DNA of 64,000 nt, from NCBI GenBank assembly GCA_002973635.1, contig CP027224.1:2242501-2306500 (forward strand). Direction: 5' to 3'. A program made the position numbers and the translations under genes. The DNA is from Lysinibacillus sp. B2A1 (GTDB lineage: Bacteria; Bacillota; Bacilli; Bacillales_A; Planococcaceae). Below the pieces are notes generated by a model. The model had not been told where the DNA came from. It saw only the letters and a program-made list of their open reading frames with translations, and made no database searches. This document shows positions 7,589 through 16,891 of this stretch, piece after piece; position 1 is the first letter of the stretch; the number at the start of each line of letters is the position of its first letter.

Positions 7589-8187
7589 TTGGGATTGTGA
7601 CAAATGGATTACCTTTTCAGAAACGCTTTTTTGCAGAGCAGGAATTTCATTATTTATATGATGATATTTTACATATTCGTGAGTTACATCGGTATAATCT
7701 AGCGGATTATGACACTTTGATTTTATCGTGTCGCTTAGATCTTCCACATTTGAAGCGTTATCAGTCACAGTTAATAACTTTTTTAGAATCTGGAAAGAGA
7801 CTTATTATTTTTGGTGAGATTTTAGATCACTGGTTTCCTACAATCGATTGGGAGGATTCGGAGGTTAATTTTAGCTGGTGGGTGCGTGATGGTGGTGATC
7901 TTCCAATGAATGAGCAAAATACCACACATCCGTTATTTAAATATGTCACGCTACGGGATATGAAATGGCATTATCATGGGTCATTTTTGCCACCAAAGGG
8001 TGCTAAATCATTATTAGATATACCAGATGGCCGCTCACTATTTTATATAGACAACGTCAGTTTTGCTGGCGAGTTAGTAGTGACAACGCTTGATCCAATG
8101 TTCCATATTGGACTTGGCTTTATCGATCAGTCTAAGCCCTTCTTACATGGGATTGCAAAATGGTTAAGAGAGGAAGAAAAACAATGA
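7585..8187 (+). CDS. Uncharacterised GATase-like-fold protein, type II, of the Fur-box locus
   Basis: 200 residues, starting in an ATGA overlap with the gene before it and ending in an ATGA overlap with the lipoprotein gene after it. It is the paralogue of the 5490-6098 product: W-W pair near residue 93, TTHPLF, TLRDMKWHYHGSFLPPKGA, YIDNVS and VTTLDPMFHIG. The conserved Trp/His-rich block (WH.HG.F.PP) is the most distinctive feature and could be a ligand or metal site (inference). No signal peptide or membrane segment is seen, so it should be cytoplasmic, unlike the importer's binding protein. Confidence 0.72.
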   Translation: MIGIVTNGLPFQKRFFAEQEFHYLYDDILHIRELHRYNLADYDTLILSCRLDLPHLKRYQSQLITFLESGKRLIIFGEILDHWFPTIDWEDSEVNFSWWVRDGGDLPMNEQNTTHPLFKYVTLRDMKWHYHGSFLPPKGAKSLLDIPDGRSLFYIDNVSFAGELVVTTLDPMFHIGLGFIDQSKPFLHGIAKWLREEEKQ

Positions 8188-9326
8188 AAAAATATAGTTA
8201 TTTGGCAACTTTAGCATTAACAGCAATGCTAGTGGCTTGTGGTAATCAGGATGAAGCATCAGTATCTAAATCATCTGCTGAATCTTCAAAATCAGAGGTA
8301 CAAACTACTGCAGAAGAAAAGGTTGTAACGGATCAGCTTGGACGAGAAGTAACTGTACCAGGTAATATCGAGCGAGTTGTGACAGGCGGTATTTTACCTT
8401 ATTTCTCTACATGGTATGTTGCTACAAATTCAACAAAAGAAATTGTTGGTATGCACCCTAACTCCTATAATGCTGCAAAAAATTCAATTTTAGCTAAAAT
8501 CTCACCAGATGTATTAAAGGCAGAAACCTCTTTCGTGCAAAATGGGGAAGTAAATGTTGAAGAGTTAATGAAAATAAACCCTCAGCTATATGTTGAAATC
8601 TCTACTAATGAGGATTCCATTAATAAAATTACTGAAGCGGGTATTCCTGTTGTGGCTGTAAAAGCGATTGATGCAGCTGCTGCGGAGCCATTGGCAACAT
8701 TTAATAGCTGGCTAACGTTAACAAGTCAAATGACAGGAACAACTGAGCGTGCGGATCGCTTCTTAGATGAGGGCAAAAAGGTTCAGTCTGAGCTTGATGC
8801 GAAATTAAAAGACGTAGCCGTTCAGGACAAGCCCCGTGCTATGATGTTGTTTATGCATAATGATAAGTCAATAACGGTGGGTGGCAAAAACTTTTTTGGT
8901 AATCAATGGCTTAATGCAACAGGTGCTATAGATGTTGCTGAAAATGATGTGCAAGGAAAAAAAGAAGTGAATATGGAGCAAATTTACGCATGGAATCCAG
9001 ATATTATTTATATCACGAACTTTACCGAAACACAGCCAGAAGATCTGCTTAATAATAAGGTCAATGGGCAGGATTGGAGCCAGATCAAAGCAGTTCAAGA
9101 CGGTAAAGTGTATAAAATTCCTTTAGGTATTTATCGCTGGTTCCCACCAAGTGGAGACGCCCCATTAATGCTAAAGTGGTTGGCACAAAAAAATCATCCA
9201 ACATTATTTGATTATAAAATAGAAGATGAGATTAAGACTTATTACAAGGATTTTTACGAATTTGATATTTCTGATGATGAAATTCATTCTATATTAAACC
9301 CTTCTTCAGATGCAGCGAAGTATTAA
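8184..9326 (+). CDS. Iron-complex-type ABC transporter substrate-binding lipoprotein (FecB/BtuF family)
   Basis: 380 residues. The start at 8184 gives KKYSYLATLALTAMLVAC, a lipoprotein signal with lipobox LVAC, and overlaps the previous stop as ATGA. After a Ser/Glu-rich linker come DQLGREVTVPGNIERVV and a conserved two-lobe periplasmic-binding (TroA/FecB-like) domain, ending with the helical segment YKDFYEFDISDDEIHSIL. Family members bind siderophores, haem or cobalamin; which one cannot be read here. Fur-type boxes upstream favour an iron-containing ligand. The next two genes encode its permease and ATPase. Confidence 0.85.
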   Translation: MKKYSYLATLALTAMLVACGNQDEASVSKSSAESSKSEVQTTAEEKVVTDQLGREVTVPGNIERVVTGGILPYFSTWYVATNSTKEIVGMHPNSYNAAKNSILAKISPDVLKAETSFVQNGEVNVEELMKINPQLYVEISTNEDSINKITEAGIPVVAVKAIDAAAAEPLATFNSWLTLTSQMTGTTERADRFLDEGKKVQSELDAKLKDVAVQDKPRAMMLFMHNDKSITVGGKNFFGNQWLNATGAIDVAENDVQGKKEVNMEQIYAWNPDIIYITNFTETQPEDLLNNKVNGQDWSQIKAVQDGKVYKIPLGIYRWFPPSGDAPLMLKWLAQKNHPTLFDYKIEDEIKTYYKDFYEFDISDDEIHSILNPSSDAAKY

Positions 9327-9339
9327 GGATGAAGCAGTC

Positions 9340-10341
9340 ATGAAGAAATGGAAAATAGCACTTTTATGGTTGCTGCCATTTATGGTAGCAATCGTTTCTC
9401 TAGGTGTTGGACGATTTGAAGTTAGCCTTGAGCATATTATTAAAATTTTGACATCTCAAGTACTTCCTGTGGAACAGACATGGACGCAGATGGAGGAAAC
9501 GGTCGTATTGAACATTCGTTTACCACGAATTTTGCTAGCGTTATTAATTGGCGGTGGTTTATCTATAGCTGGTGCAGGCTTCCAAGGGATGTTTGGAAAT
9601 CCACTTGTATCACCAGATATATTGGGAGTTTCTGCTGGCGCAGGATTTGGAGCATCCCTAGGTATATTACTATTTGGACAAAACTTTACGGCACAAATAT
9701 TGGCATTAATCTTTGGGTTAGGGGCAATTGGTTTTACTTATTTAATTGCTGGCGCTAAGAAAAATGCGCCTATTTTTATGTTTGTGCTGGCTGGTGTGGT
9801 GACCTCAGCCCTGTTTAATGCGCTAATTTCATTAACAAAATTTGTGGCTGATCCAGAGGAAAAACTACCTGCGATTACTTATTGGTTAATGGGGAGTCTT
9901 GGCACGGCAACCTATAAGGACTTATTTATTGGAGGACCGTTAATATTAATAGGGATTTTAGTATTGTACTTATTGCGTTGGCGTTTGAACATTTTAACAT
10001 TGCCTGAAGATGAAGCAAAATCAATGGGTGTACCGGTGACACGGTTAAAATGGTTAGTAATTCTTGGGGCAACTTTAATTACAGCAGCATCTGTAGCAGT
10101 TGCAGGAATTGTCGGTTGGGTAGGCTTAATTATTCCACATGTGGCGCGTATGCTTGTTGGGAATAACAATCAATTTGTATTACCAGTATCCGTCGCAATC
10201 GGTAGTATATATTTATTAATCATTGATGATTTAGCACGCTCATTAACAGCAACGGAAATACCATTGTCTATTCTAACAGCCATTATTGGCGCCCCATTTT
10301 TCGCTTATTTATTACGCCGTTCAGGAGGTGGCTGGGCATGA
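9340..10341 (+). CDS. FecCD-family iron-complex ABC transporter permease
   Basis: 333 residues with about ten membrane segments. The ATG at 9340 follows AAGGATGAAG and gives MKKWKIALLWLLPF, a normal first segment; the frame's earlier ATG at 9310 lies inside the lipoprotein gene. Family marks: LRLPRILLALLIGGGLSIAG-like segment (NIRLPRILLALLIGGGLSIA), GNPLVSPDILGVSAGAGFG, and the coupling region GWVGLIIPHVARMLVG. FecCD permeases act as homodimers with one ATPase pair. It overlaps the ATPase start by ATGA. Confidence 0.9.
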   Translation: MKKWKIALLWLLPFMVAIVSLGVGRFEVSLEHIIKILTSQVLPVEQTWTQMEETVVLNIRLPRILLALLIGGGLSIAGAGFQGMFGNPLVSPDILGVSAGAGFGASLGILLFGQNFTAQILALIFGLGAIGFTYLIAGAKKNAPIFMFVLAGVVTSALFNALISLTKFVADPEEKLPAITYWLMGSLGTATYKDLFIGGPLILIGILVLYLLRWRLNILTLPEDEAKSMGVPVTRLKWLVILGATLITAASVAVAGIVGWVGLIIPHVARMLVGNNNQFVLPVSVAIGSIYLLIIDDLARSLTATEIPLSILTAIIGAPFFAYLLRRSGGGWA

Positions 10342-11159
10342 AAATTGTAGTGGAAGGCGGCAATTTTCATTACGAAAAACGACGAAAAAAATTACCAAAC
10401 TTATATGCGCAAGATATCCATTTTTCCTTAGAGCCTGGTGAAATAATGGCGATCTTAGGTCCTAATGGGGCAGGGAAAACAACACTGTTAAAGTGCATTA
10501 CAGGACTTCTTGAATGGAAGAAGGGGAAAACTTTAATAGATGGTCATCCACTAGAATCATTCAATCGTAAAGAACTTTGGAAGCGTGTTGGCTATGTACC
10601 TCAAGCCCATAAAATGGTCTTTGGTTTTTCTGTAGAAGAGCTTGTTATCATGGGTAGAGCCCCTTATATTAGTACACTTTCACAGCCGACTGCTAAAGAT
10701 TTGGAAGCTGCTCATCAGGCGTTAGAGACGATAGGTATAGTACATCTTGCTAAAAAATCATGTAATGAAATCAGTGGCGGAGAGCTACAATTAGCCTTAA
10801 TTGCAAGAACCCTTGTTTCCGAGCCAGAGGTTTTGATTTTAGATGAACCAGAGTCTCATTTGGATATTCAAAAGCAAATGATTATTTTACAAACGATTAA
10901 ACGATTAGCCAGGGAGCGTGGGATTTCTTGTATTATCAATACCCATTACCCTAACCATGCATTTTATCTAGCAGATCGAGTGTTAATGACGGCGAAAGAA
11001 AAAGGGATCGTCTATGGAAATGTACAGGAAGTCATGACAGAAGTAAGGATGAAGGAATACTTTGGAATTGAATTAAAAAAAATAATAGTTGAAGAGGAAG
11101 ATTACCTTGTTGAGACGATGATACCTCGTGCATTAGGTACAGAGCGTGGCAATCTTTAA
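10338..11159 (+). CDS. Iron-complex-type ABC transporter ATP-binding protein (FepC/BtuD family)
   Basis: 273 residues with all ABC ATPase motifs: Walker A GPNGAGKTT near residue 40, Q-loop YVPQAHK, signature SGGELQLALIARTL near 146, Walker B VLILDEP with D-loop SHLD, and H-loop NTHYP. The start overlaps the permease stop (ATGA), behind TCAGGAGGTGG. It completes a binding protein-permease-ATPase importer. Last gene of the operon, followed by a terminator. Confidence 0.9.
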   Translation: MKIVVEGGNFHYEKRRKKLPNLYAQDIHFSLEPGEIMAILGPNGAGKTTLLKCITGLLEWKKGKTLIDGHPLESFNRKELWKRVGYVPQAHKMVFGFSVEELVIMGRAPYISTLSQPTAKDLEAAHQALETIGIVHLAKKSCNEISGGELQLALIARTLVSEPEVLILDEPESHLDIQKQMIILQTIKRLARERGISCIINTHYPNHAFYLADRVLMTAKEKGIVYGNVQEVMTEVRMKEYFGIELKKIIVEEEDYLVETMIPRALGTERGNL

Positions 11160-11160
11160 T

Positions 11161-11202
11161 AAAAAAACACGATCCCGTCTTAAAGACGAGATTGTGTTTT
11201 TT
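11161..11202. terminator. Bidirectional rho-independent terminator
   Basis: AAAAAACACGATCCCGTCTT / AAGACGAGATTGTGTTTTTT with flanking A and T runs on both sides. It separates the importer operon from the convergent oxidase gene. Confidence 0.85.
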
Positions 11203-11208
11203 ACAAGA

Positions 11209-12588
11209 TTACATAGTGAAAATTTTTCCAGGGTTCATAATATTATGGGGATCAAGTGCTGCCTTTATGCTTTTCATCACTAAAAGGGATGTACCATGCT
11301 CTGTCGATTGGTATTTCATTTTGCCAATACCAACTCCATGCTCACCCGTACATGTGCCACCACGCAGTAAGGCATATTGCACAATATGTTCATTAAAGCG
11401 ATCCGCTTGTGCGCGTTCGGCAGAATCATTTGGATCAAGCATTAGTAGTGCATGAAAGTTTCCATCTCCGACATGACCAACAATGCCACCTGCTAGCCCA
11501 ACCTCTTCAAGTTGCTCACGTGCATATAAAATGGTTTCAGCTAATTTAGAAATCGGTACACATACATCAGTCGACATAAGCTTTTTCCCAGGATAAGCAT
11601 GAATATATGCATAGGCTAAGGAATGGCGTGCCTGCCAGAGCTTATTGCGCGCTGCTGTATCATGCTCGAATTCAACTGAAAGACAATCAAAATCCTTGAA
11701 AATTTCTGTTGCAAATTCTATGTCAGCATGCATACCAGCTTCATTGCCGTGGAATTCTAAAAATAATGTAGGTTTTTCTTCATAAGACGTTTCGTTGTAA
11801 ATATTTGCCTGTTTAATAGAGGCTTCATCTACCAGCTCAACACGGCCAATTGAAATTCCGACCTGCAATAATGCAGTTACTGCACTAACAGCATCGCCAA
11901 CTGTTGCAAAAACTGCACGCCCTGCAGTTACAAATTCAGGAATTCCATAGACCTTCAACGTTAATTCTGTAAAGCAGCCAAGTGTGCCCTCTGAGCCAAC
12001 AAATAGGCTATTTAAATGATAACCAGAAGATGATTTAGCAGCAAGGCTCCCTGTATGAATAACCGAGCCATCCGCTAGCACAACCTCTAAATCACGGACT
12101 TGATCACGCATAACCCCATAGCGCACTGCGGTGGTACCACTTGCATTTGTAGCAGCCATACCCCCTAATGTTGCATCAGCGCCAGGATCGACTGTAAATT
12201 GGAGTCCGTGTTTTTTTAATTCTTTATTCAATTGATCTCGAGTTACACCAGGTTGAACTTTTACCAGCAGGTCATCTGGCCGAATGTCTAAAATAGCATT
12301 CATTTCAGAGAAATCGATAGAAATACCATTGGCAATGGGGATTGCATTTCCTTCTAAGCTTGAGCCAACTCCGAAAGGTACGACTGGTACACGTTCCGCA
12401 TGCGCGATTTTCAAGATGGCACTGACATCTGCTGTGGAACGAGGAAAGACAACGATATCTGGTAAGCTCATTGCATGATGAGACTCGTCCTTTCCATGAA
12501 GCTGTCGCACCGTTTCGTTTGTTGACACTTGTTCTTCTAATAAAACCTTTTTAAGTTGATTGATGATTAATTCTACAGCAACAGTCAT
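11209..12588 (-). CDS. FAD-binding D-lactate/glycolate-type dehydrogenase (GlcD family)
   Basis: 459 residues. I start at the ATG at 12588, preceded by GGAGGGATTGGA; the longer frame has no ribosome site. N-terminal PCMH-type FAD domain: PDIVVFPRSTADVSAIL, PFGVGSSLEGN and the pyrophosphate loop GGMAATNASGTTAVRYG. C-terminal part carries GHVGDGNFHALLMLD and GTCTGEHGVGIGK, the substrate/metal signature of D-lactate dehydrogenase and GlcD. Members oxidise D-2-hydroxyacids and pass electrons to quinones or electron-transfer proteins. In B. subtilis a glcD gene (ysfC) lies in the same neighbourhood near sspI, but there a glcF partner follows; none is seen here. Confidence 0.82.
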   Translation of the reverse strand: MTVAVELIINQLKKVLLEEQVSTNETVRQLHGKDESHHAMSLPDIVVFPRSTADVSAILKIAHAERVPVVPFGVGSSLEGNAIPIANGISIDFSEMNAILDIRPDDLLVKVQPGVTRDQLNKELKKHGLQFTVDPGADATLGGMAATNASGTTAVRYGVMRDQVRDLEVVLADGSVIHTGSLAAKSSSGYHLNSLFVGSEGTLGCFTELTLKVYGIPEFVTAGRAVFATVGDAVSAVTALLQVGISIGRVELVDEASIKQANIYNETSYEEKPTLFLEFHGNEAGMHADIEFATEIFKDFDCLSVEFEHDTAARNKLWQARHSLAYAYIHAYPGKKLMSTDVCVPISKLAETILYAREQLEEVGLAGGIVGHVGDGNFHALLMLDPNDSAERAQADRFNEHIVQYALLRGGTCTGEHGVGIGKMKYQSTEHGTSLLVMKSIKAALDPHNIMNPGKIFTM

Positions 12589-12832
12589 TCCAATCCCTCC
12601 AAAATTTTCTGATAAGTAAAACTTTATCATGCATTTCTTGGAAATGGAATGAAATGTTTAGTAATTTTGTCTGAATGTAGTTGTAGTTGTTGTACAGGCA
12701 AAAAATGCGTCAGGATCTTGCATTCCTCACAGGAGACAACGGGCAGGTCTTCTAAAATATAGTATGCCTAAGTCCTCTATTCCAGTAAGTGTTTGGACAC
12801 CTAAACCACACTATCTGCACTGTTTACTGAAA

Positions 12833-13042
12833 TCAGTGAGCAAATGCTTTTTCTAGCTTTTGTACAAATGCATCCTGCTCAGCAGTACTAGATTGCTGCC
12901 ACCACTTTTCAAAAAATACACCAAGCCCTGGTAGTAAATGCTCTTCACCACGACTGATCGCATCTTCAACAATATCTTTAAATTCAGCCGCTGTTTGACC
13001 ATGTACGTTTGTTGTAATCGCATCTCTTATTTGAAAATTCAT
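12833..13042 (-). CDS. sspI: Small acid-soluble spore protein I
   Basis: 69 residues closely resembling B. subtilis SspI: N-terminal ..IRDAI..NV.G....E followed by the diagnostic block GEEHLLPGLGVFFEKWWQ and a C-terminal helix. SspI is a minor forespore protein made under sigma-G control. Start ATG at 13042 sits behind AAGGAGGCGAAATAG. In B. subtilis it lies just before ysgA-pheS; here about 9.7 kb of other genes separate it from ysgA. Confidence 0.88.
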   Translation of the reverse strand: MNFQIRDAITTNVHGQTAAEFKDIVEDAISRGEEHLLPGLGVFFEKWWQQSSTAEQDAFVQKLEKAFAH

Positions 13043-13277
13043 CTATTTCGCCTCCTTAGTGATAATTTGTCCAGCCTTTGAAGAAATATGTATAGAATGA
13101 CAGATAAAACATACGATTTTTTATTATTCTATAAGAGTTCTCAATAAATATAGGCAGGGATTTATACAAAATTTCTAATCATATCAACAAAAGGAGTATT
13201 CGCCTCCTTCATAGTATAATAAGTAAGATAGAAGCACCTAGGAATAAAGGACTGTGCATAGTCGTTAGGATAATAGG

Positions 13278-13793
13278 ATGCCGCAGTGTCATAAGCTATC
13301 ACCTGAACAGCCATTTGAAGAAGTATTAGAAAAAGTCCAGCCAATGATAACATCAATCTTTTTTAAGCTCCATATCTATAAAGATTATGATTATTACCGA
13401 CATATTGCTTCGATAGCGGTATGGGAGGCTTGGTGTAAAGCAGATCCATTAAAGGGAATATTTACGGCTTATATCTATACAACCGTTAAGGGAGAGCTAT
13501 TGAAGGAACTGACAAAAGAAGTGACATTCAAAGAGCTTCATACACCTATGGATGATGAAACCATAAATTATGTTCGGGATTTTGAAATCAATCAAAAAAG
13601 CCCTGCGTATTTAGAAACCTTATTGGTTGATTTAAAGGAGGAAGAAAGAGCTATATTAATGCTTTTTTATATAGACGGTTATAATTATGTGGAGATCGCA
13701 CAAGCATTACATTTATCAGTATCAGCTGTAAAAAAAAGACGCACTAGAATCATGAAAAAACTACGTGAGATGAGATCCTTTTTAGTAAAATAA
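13278..13793 (+). CDS. Small sigma-70-family RNA polymerase sigma factor
   Basis: 171 residues. The N-terminal half contains a divergent region 2 (HIASIAVWEAWCKADP..GIFTAY), and the C-terminal half a clear region 4 helix-turn-helix (EERAILMLFYIDGYNYVEIAQALHLS split over residues ~125-150, then SAVKKRRTRIMKKLR). A linker joins them and there is no obvious anti-sigma gene next to it. The start codon follows a weak AGGATAATAGG, so it may be expressed at low level or the start may differ by a few codons. Regulon cannot be deduced; the following gene is a cyclic-di-GMP phosphodiesterase 200 bases away. Confidence 0.72.
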   Translation: MPQCHKLSPEQPFEEVLEKVQPMITSIFFKLHIYKDYDYYRHIASIAVWEAWCKADPLKGIFTAYIYTTVKGELLKELTKEVTFKELHTPMDDETINYVRDFEINQKSPAYLETLLVDLKEEERAILMLFYIDGYNYVEIAQALHLSVSAVKKRRTRIMKKLREMRSFLVK

Positions 13794-13995
13794 AGGGATA
13801 AAGGAGCAAAAGTATGCTAATATCTAAATAAAATGAATATTAACATACTTTCAATATTTGCATACAACTTCCAAGAAAAATGCTATGATTTGTAAGATGT
13901 CAAAAAAAAATACAATTTTTAAATTGATATTTTCAATAGGTAGATATATTTACCTATTGAATTTATTGATATGTACTTAGTATGGAGGGTTTGGA

Positions 13996-16155
13996 TTGGA
14001 AAATTGGTTTAAGCATTTAGAAATTGAAAAGAAGGAGTTTTGGTATATTGTATTGCCTTTATTGCTAGTAATACCCTTATTAGGTTTTAGTAATCAGGTA
14101 TATGGTATTTTTAAGGAAGAAAGTTATCTTTATTTGAATTTAGTTATACAAATACTCATTATTGTTTTTACTATGGCAATTGCCATTCAATCTTGGCTTG
14201 TTTTCTCACATCTACCATCAAATCAAACATTATACATAGGTAATTTGTTTTTTATCACCGCATTATTAGAATTGGCTAGTTTAGTAATTCATCAAAACTA
14301 TTCCATTCATTCGAACTATGCGATAATGAGTATACATATCATAATGCGTTTATGCTTGGCTATTGGCTTTTTATTTATTATTGTAAAGCCAAAACAAAAT
14401 ATAGCGATGAATTATCGTTATTATACATATGGAAGTTCCTTATTATTGGTATTATTCAGCCTTTTTCTAGTGTATTTATCTTCAAGGCAATTATTGTTTG
14501 AGAATCAGTTGAATAAAGTAAATGATTTTGTTCATTTATTGTCTGCTGTTTTTCAGATTGTCACAATAGTGATTCTAAGTAAATATTTTAAAAAGCTACC
14601 AAAGCGTGTAATGTGGCTTATTAGTGCTGCCATCTATTTAATTTTTAGTGATATTTTCTTTGCTATTAGTAAGGATTTGCAATCTATTTGGGGATTTTCA
14701 GCACTGATTTATCAATTTTTTGCATTCTATTTTTTCTTAAAGGCCATTTATTATACAACTGTAGAAAAACCTTATCAGCAGCTTTTGAAAATCAAGCAGG
14801 ATTTGGAGTATTCACAGCAAGAGCTTCATTTTCAAGCCTATCACGATGATATTACACAACTTCCGAATGAGCACTTATTATTGAAAACCTTAAAGGAAAG
14901 TTTACATGCAAATAACTATCAAAAGGCGATTATTGCCATCGAAATTGATCGATTAGCAGCAATTCGTGCATCAATAGGAATCAGCTATTCTAATAAGATG
15001 ATGAAACTTGTTGCTGAAAGGATACAAGCAATATTACCTCCTCATTATTTTGCAACAAAGCTTAATGAAGGCCAGTTTATTATTTATATTAAGCATGTCA
15101 AAACAAGAGAAGAGCTATTACAATTCTGTTTAAATTTAAGAAATGTAATGAAAAAGCCCTTACAAGTACAGCTATTTTCACTTAATGGTAATCTTAATAT
15201 AGGTATTGCCCTGCATGAAGAAGATTGTACAGGTGAAGAGCTTTTAATGCATGCACAATTAGCAATGAGAGAAGCCAGTCAGCTCCCTCAAAGATGTTTA
15301 TTTTATAAATCTTATATGTCTAACGGAGTTACTGATCGTATTCTGATTGAGCAAGAGTTACATAAGGCATTGGCTAATCAGGAATTTTATTTGGATTTTC
15401 AACCACAGGTAAATTTAAAAACAGGTAAAATTGAATCTGTGGAAGCACTTGTGCGCTGGCGTCATCCAACACGTGGGTTTGTGGCTCCAAATCAGTTTAT
15501 ATCAATTGCTGAGGAATCAGGACTTATCATTCCGTTGGGAAAATGGATTTTAGAAACTGCTTGTGCTCAAGCTAAAGCTTGGGAGGAGCAAGGATTACCA
15601 CCTATGAAGGTAGCCGTAAATCTTTCACTTGGGCAATTGTTTCAACAAGATTTAGTGCAGATGGTACAGGCAATCTTGCAGCGTACACGGTTAGAACCAA
15701 AGTATTTACAATTAGAAATCACGGAAAGTATGACGATGAATATTGATCAAATGACACAGCTACTATATGAATTAAAGGCACTGGGCATTCAAATTGCTGT
15801 GGATGATTTTGGAACTGGCTATTCCTCACTTTCCTATTTAAAGGATTTTCCGATTGATTGCTTAAAGATTGACCGAGCATTTGTTCGGAATATTCAGCAT
15901 AATCCAAATGATGAAGCACTTGTGTCCATGATTTTATCGATGGCGAAGCATTTGCGACTAAAGGTTGTTGCAGAGGGAATTGAGGAAGCCGAGCAGCTTG
16001 CTTTCCTTATTGAAGGAGATTGTGACTATATTCAGGGCTACTTATTCAGTAAACCGATTTCAGCTGAACAAATCTCTACTAACTTTAAAGATTTACACAG
16101 ACATGCATTTGAAATTTTAACACAATTTACATATGTAGAAGATTACATTATTTGA
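13996..16155 (+). CDS. Membrane-bound GGDEF-EAL protein, predicted cyclic-di-GMP phosphodiesterase
   Basis: 719 residues from a TTG start behind GGAGGGTTTGGA. Residues ~10-255 hold about eight membrane segments, an integral sensor. A GGDEF-like domain (about 290-430) is degenerate: the active-site position reads NEGQF instead of GGDEF, so no cyclase activity is expected. The EAL domain (about 450-690) keeps the catalytic set: VEALVRWRHP, NLS, EITES, DDFGTGYSSL, K in LKIDRAFV, VAEGIEE and the Q in IQGYLFSKP. It should hydrolyse c-di-GMP, with the degenerate GGDEF perhaps sensing GTP as in related proteins (inference). A GGDEF cyclase lies at 21105. Confidence 0.88.
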   Translation: MENWFKHLEIEKKEFWYIVLPLLLVIPLLGFSNQVYGIFKEESYLYLNLVIQILIIVFTMAIAIQSWLVFSHLPSNQTLYIGNLFFITALLELASLVIHQNYSIHSNYAIMSIHIIMRLCLAIGFLFIIVKPKQNIAMNYRYYTYGSSLLLVLFSLFLVYLSSRQLLFENQLNKVNDFVHLLSAVFQIVTIVILSKYFKKLPKRVMWLISAAIYLIFSDIFFAISKDLQSIWGFSALIYQFFAFYFFLKAIYYTTVEKPYQQLLKIKQDLEYSQQELHFQAYHDDITQLPNEHLLLKTLKESLHANNYQKAIIAIEIDRLAAIRASIGISYSNKMMKLVAERIQAILPPHYFATKLNEGQFIIYIKHVKTREELLQFCLNLRNVMKKPLQVQLFSLNGNLNIGIALHEEDCTGEELLMHAQLAMREASQLPQRCLFYKSYMSNGVTDRILIEQELHKALANQEFYLDFQPQVNLKTGKIESVEALVRWRHPTRGFVAPNQFISIAEESGLIIPLGKWILETACAQAKAWEEQGLPPMKVAVNLSLGQLFQQDLVQMVQAILQRTRLEPKYLQLEITESMTMNIDQMTQLLYELKALGIQIAVDDFGTGYSSLSYLKDFPIDCLKIDRAFVRNIQHNPNDEALVSMILSMAKHLRLKVVAEGIEEAEQLAFLIEGDCDYIQGYLFSKPISAEQISTNFKDLHRHAFEILTQFTYVEDYII

Positions 16156-16164
16156 GGTAAAGGT

Positions 16165-16425
16165 ATGAAGAGCATACTATTAGCACTAGGCTATATAATA
16201 TTTAGTACAACTTTTTTGTACGTATCTTTAAAAGCTTTGATTTTTTCTACAATGAGTAATTCCTTTCCGAATATTCCATTTGTTATTATAGGAATTCTAA
16301 TGATCATGATTACAGTAACAGTAGGATTATTCCTACGAAGATTTGCTAATGATAGTAAAAATCTGATGCTAGTCTTAACAGTCATTTCGTGGATTTTAGT
16401 GTTATTCCTATTTTGGCATTTTTAA
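16165..16425 (+). CDS. Small membrane protein, three predicted segments, unknown function
   Basis: 86 residues, nearly all hydrophobic. Three membrane segments are seen at roughly 4-28 (LLALGYIIFSTTFLYVSL), 36-57 and 66-86, with LRRFANDSKN as the connecting loop. It starts nine bases after the EAL protein stop behind GAGGTAAAGGT, so the two are likely co-transcribed. I recognise no family. It may be a partner of the membrane sensor, but nothing in the sequence proves this. A 9-bp hairpin without a T-run (16428-16457) follows it. Confidence 0.6.
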   Translation: MKSILLALGYIIFSTTFLYVSLKALIFSTMSNSFPNIPFVIIGILMIMITVTVGLFLRRFANDSKNLMLVLTVISWILVLFLFWHF

Positions 16426-16582
16426 TATCATATTGGTAAAAATCCGCTACAATATGATGCACGGAAGTAAGTGGGATGTTTACCTTCTATAAATGGAGAA
16501 TTTTGGATTATTAGAAAAAGAATACTTCCACTTCTAAAGCAATTTTTCCTATTTAGGAGATGCGCAAATAAATCAAAATAAA

Positions 16583-16680
16583 GCCCCAGCAGATGTCACG
16601 GATTTTGATGAGGCTCGAAAAAATCCGAACGCATTGTTTATCTGTCGAAAGTGAAGCGACAGCAACAATTATGCTGGGGT
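16583..16680 (+). repeat. Structured repeat family R2, copy 1
   Basis: Outer stem GCCCCAGCA (16583-16591) pairs with TGCTGGGGT (16672-16680). Inside are the conserved word AGATGTCACGGA, an inner stem CGGATTTT / AAAAATCCG, the word ACGCA, and a third stem CTGTCG / CGACAG. A second copy at 23913-24056 keeps the words but has different, still complementary, stem bases. It fills much of the gap 16426-16688. I do not recognise a named RNA family. Confidence 0.6.
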
Positions 16681-16688
16681 GTAATTGA

Positions 16689-16880
16689 TTAATGCATAAG
16701 ATACTCTTCTTTTAATTCTCCTATATCCACCTCAGATCGCTCCTCTAAAGAACGTCGTAAATGAACAGTTGCTGTTTTCCCATCGTCATGAAGCTTATCA
16801 ATCCAGATAGATACGCCATTATAACTTACTTCGTACTCTAATGGAGAGGCGACTATTTCTTGTGCACGTTTAAGATCCAC
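16689..16880 (-). CDS. sspH: Small acid-soluble spore protein H-type
   Basis: 63 residues, GTG start at 16880 behind AAGGGGACTTCAA. The pattern M.L.RA.EI..SP....V.Y.G..I.I......TA.V and the C-terminal acidic tail match H-type SASPs, minor DNA-associated or core proteins made in the forespore. The small ORF upstream ends 12 bases before, so its stop region overlaps this gene's ribosome site and the pair is probably one transcript. H-type SASPs often occur in several copies, so the specific symbol is tentative. Confidence 0.78.
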   Translation of the reverse strand: MDLKRAQEIVASPLEYEVSYNGVSIWIDKLHDDGKTATVHLRRSLEERSEVDIGELKEEYLMH

Positions 16881-16891
16881 TTGAAGTCCCC

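Noticed and set aside
5490..8187. Class I glutaminase (GATase) activity for the four paralogues
   Set aside because: Only the 6095-6730 product has a Cys near the expected elbow; the other three have Phe, Leu or Ile-Phe there, so a shared glutaminase reaction is not supported.
13162..13356. Minus-strand 64-codon membrane-like frame upstream of the sigma factor gene
   Set aside because: It overlaps the start of the sigma factor gene on the other strand, lacks a ribosome site, and its end contains a small hairpin.
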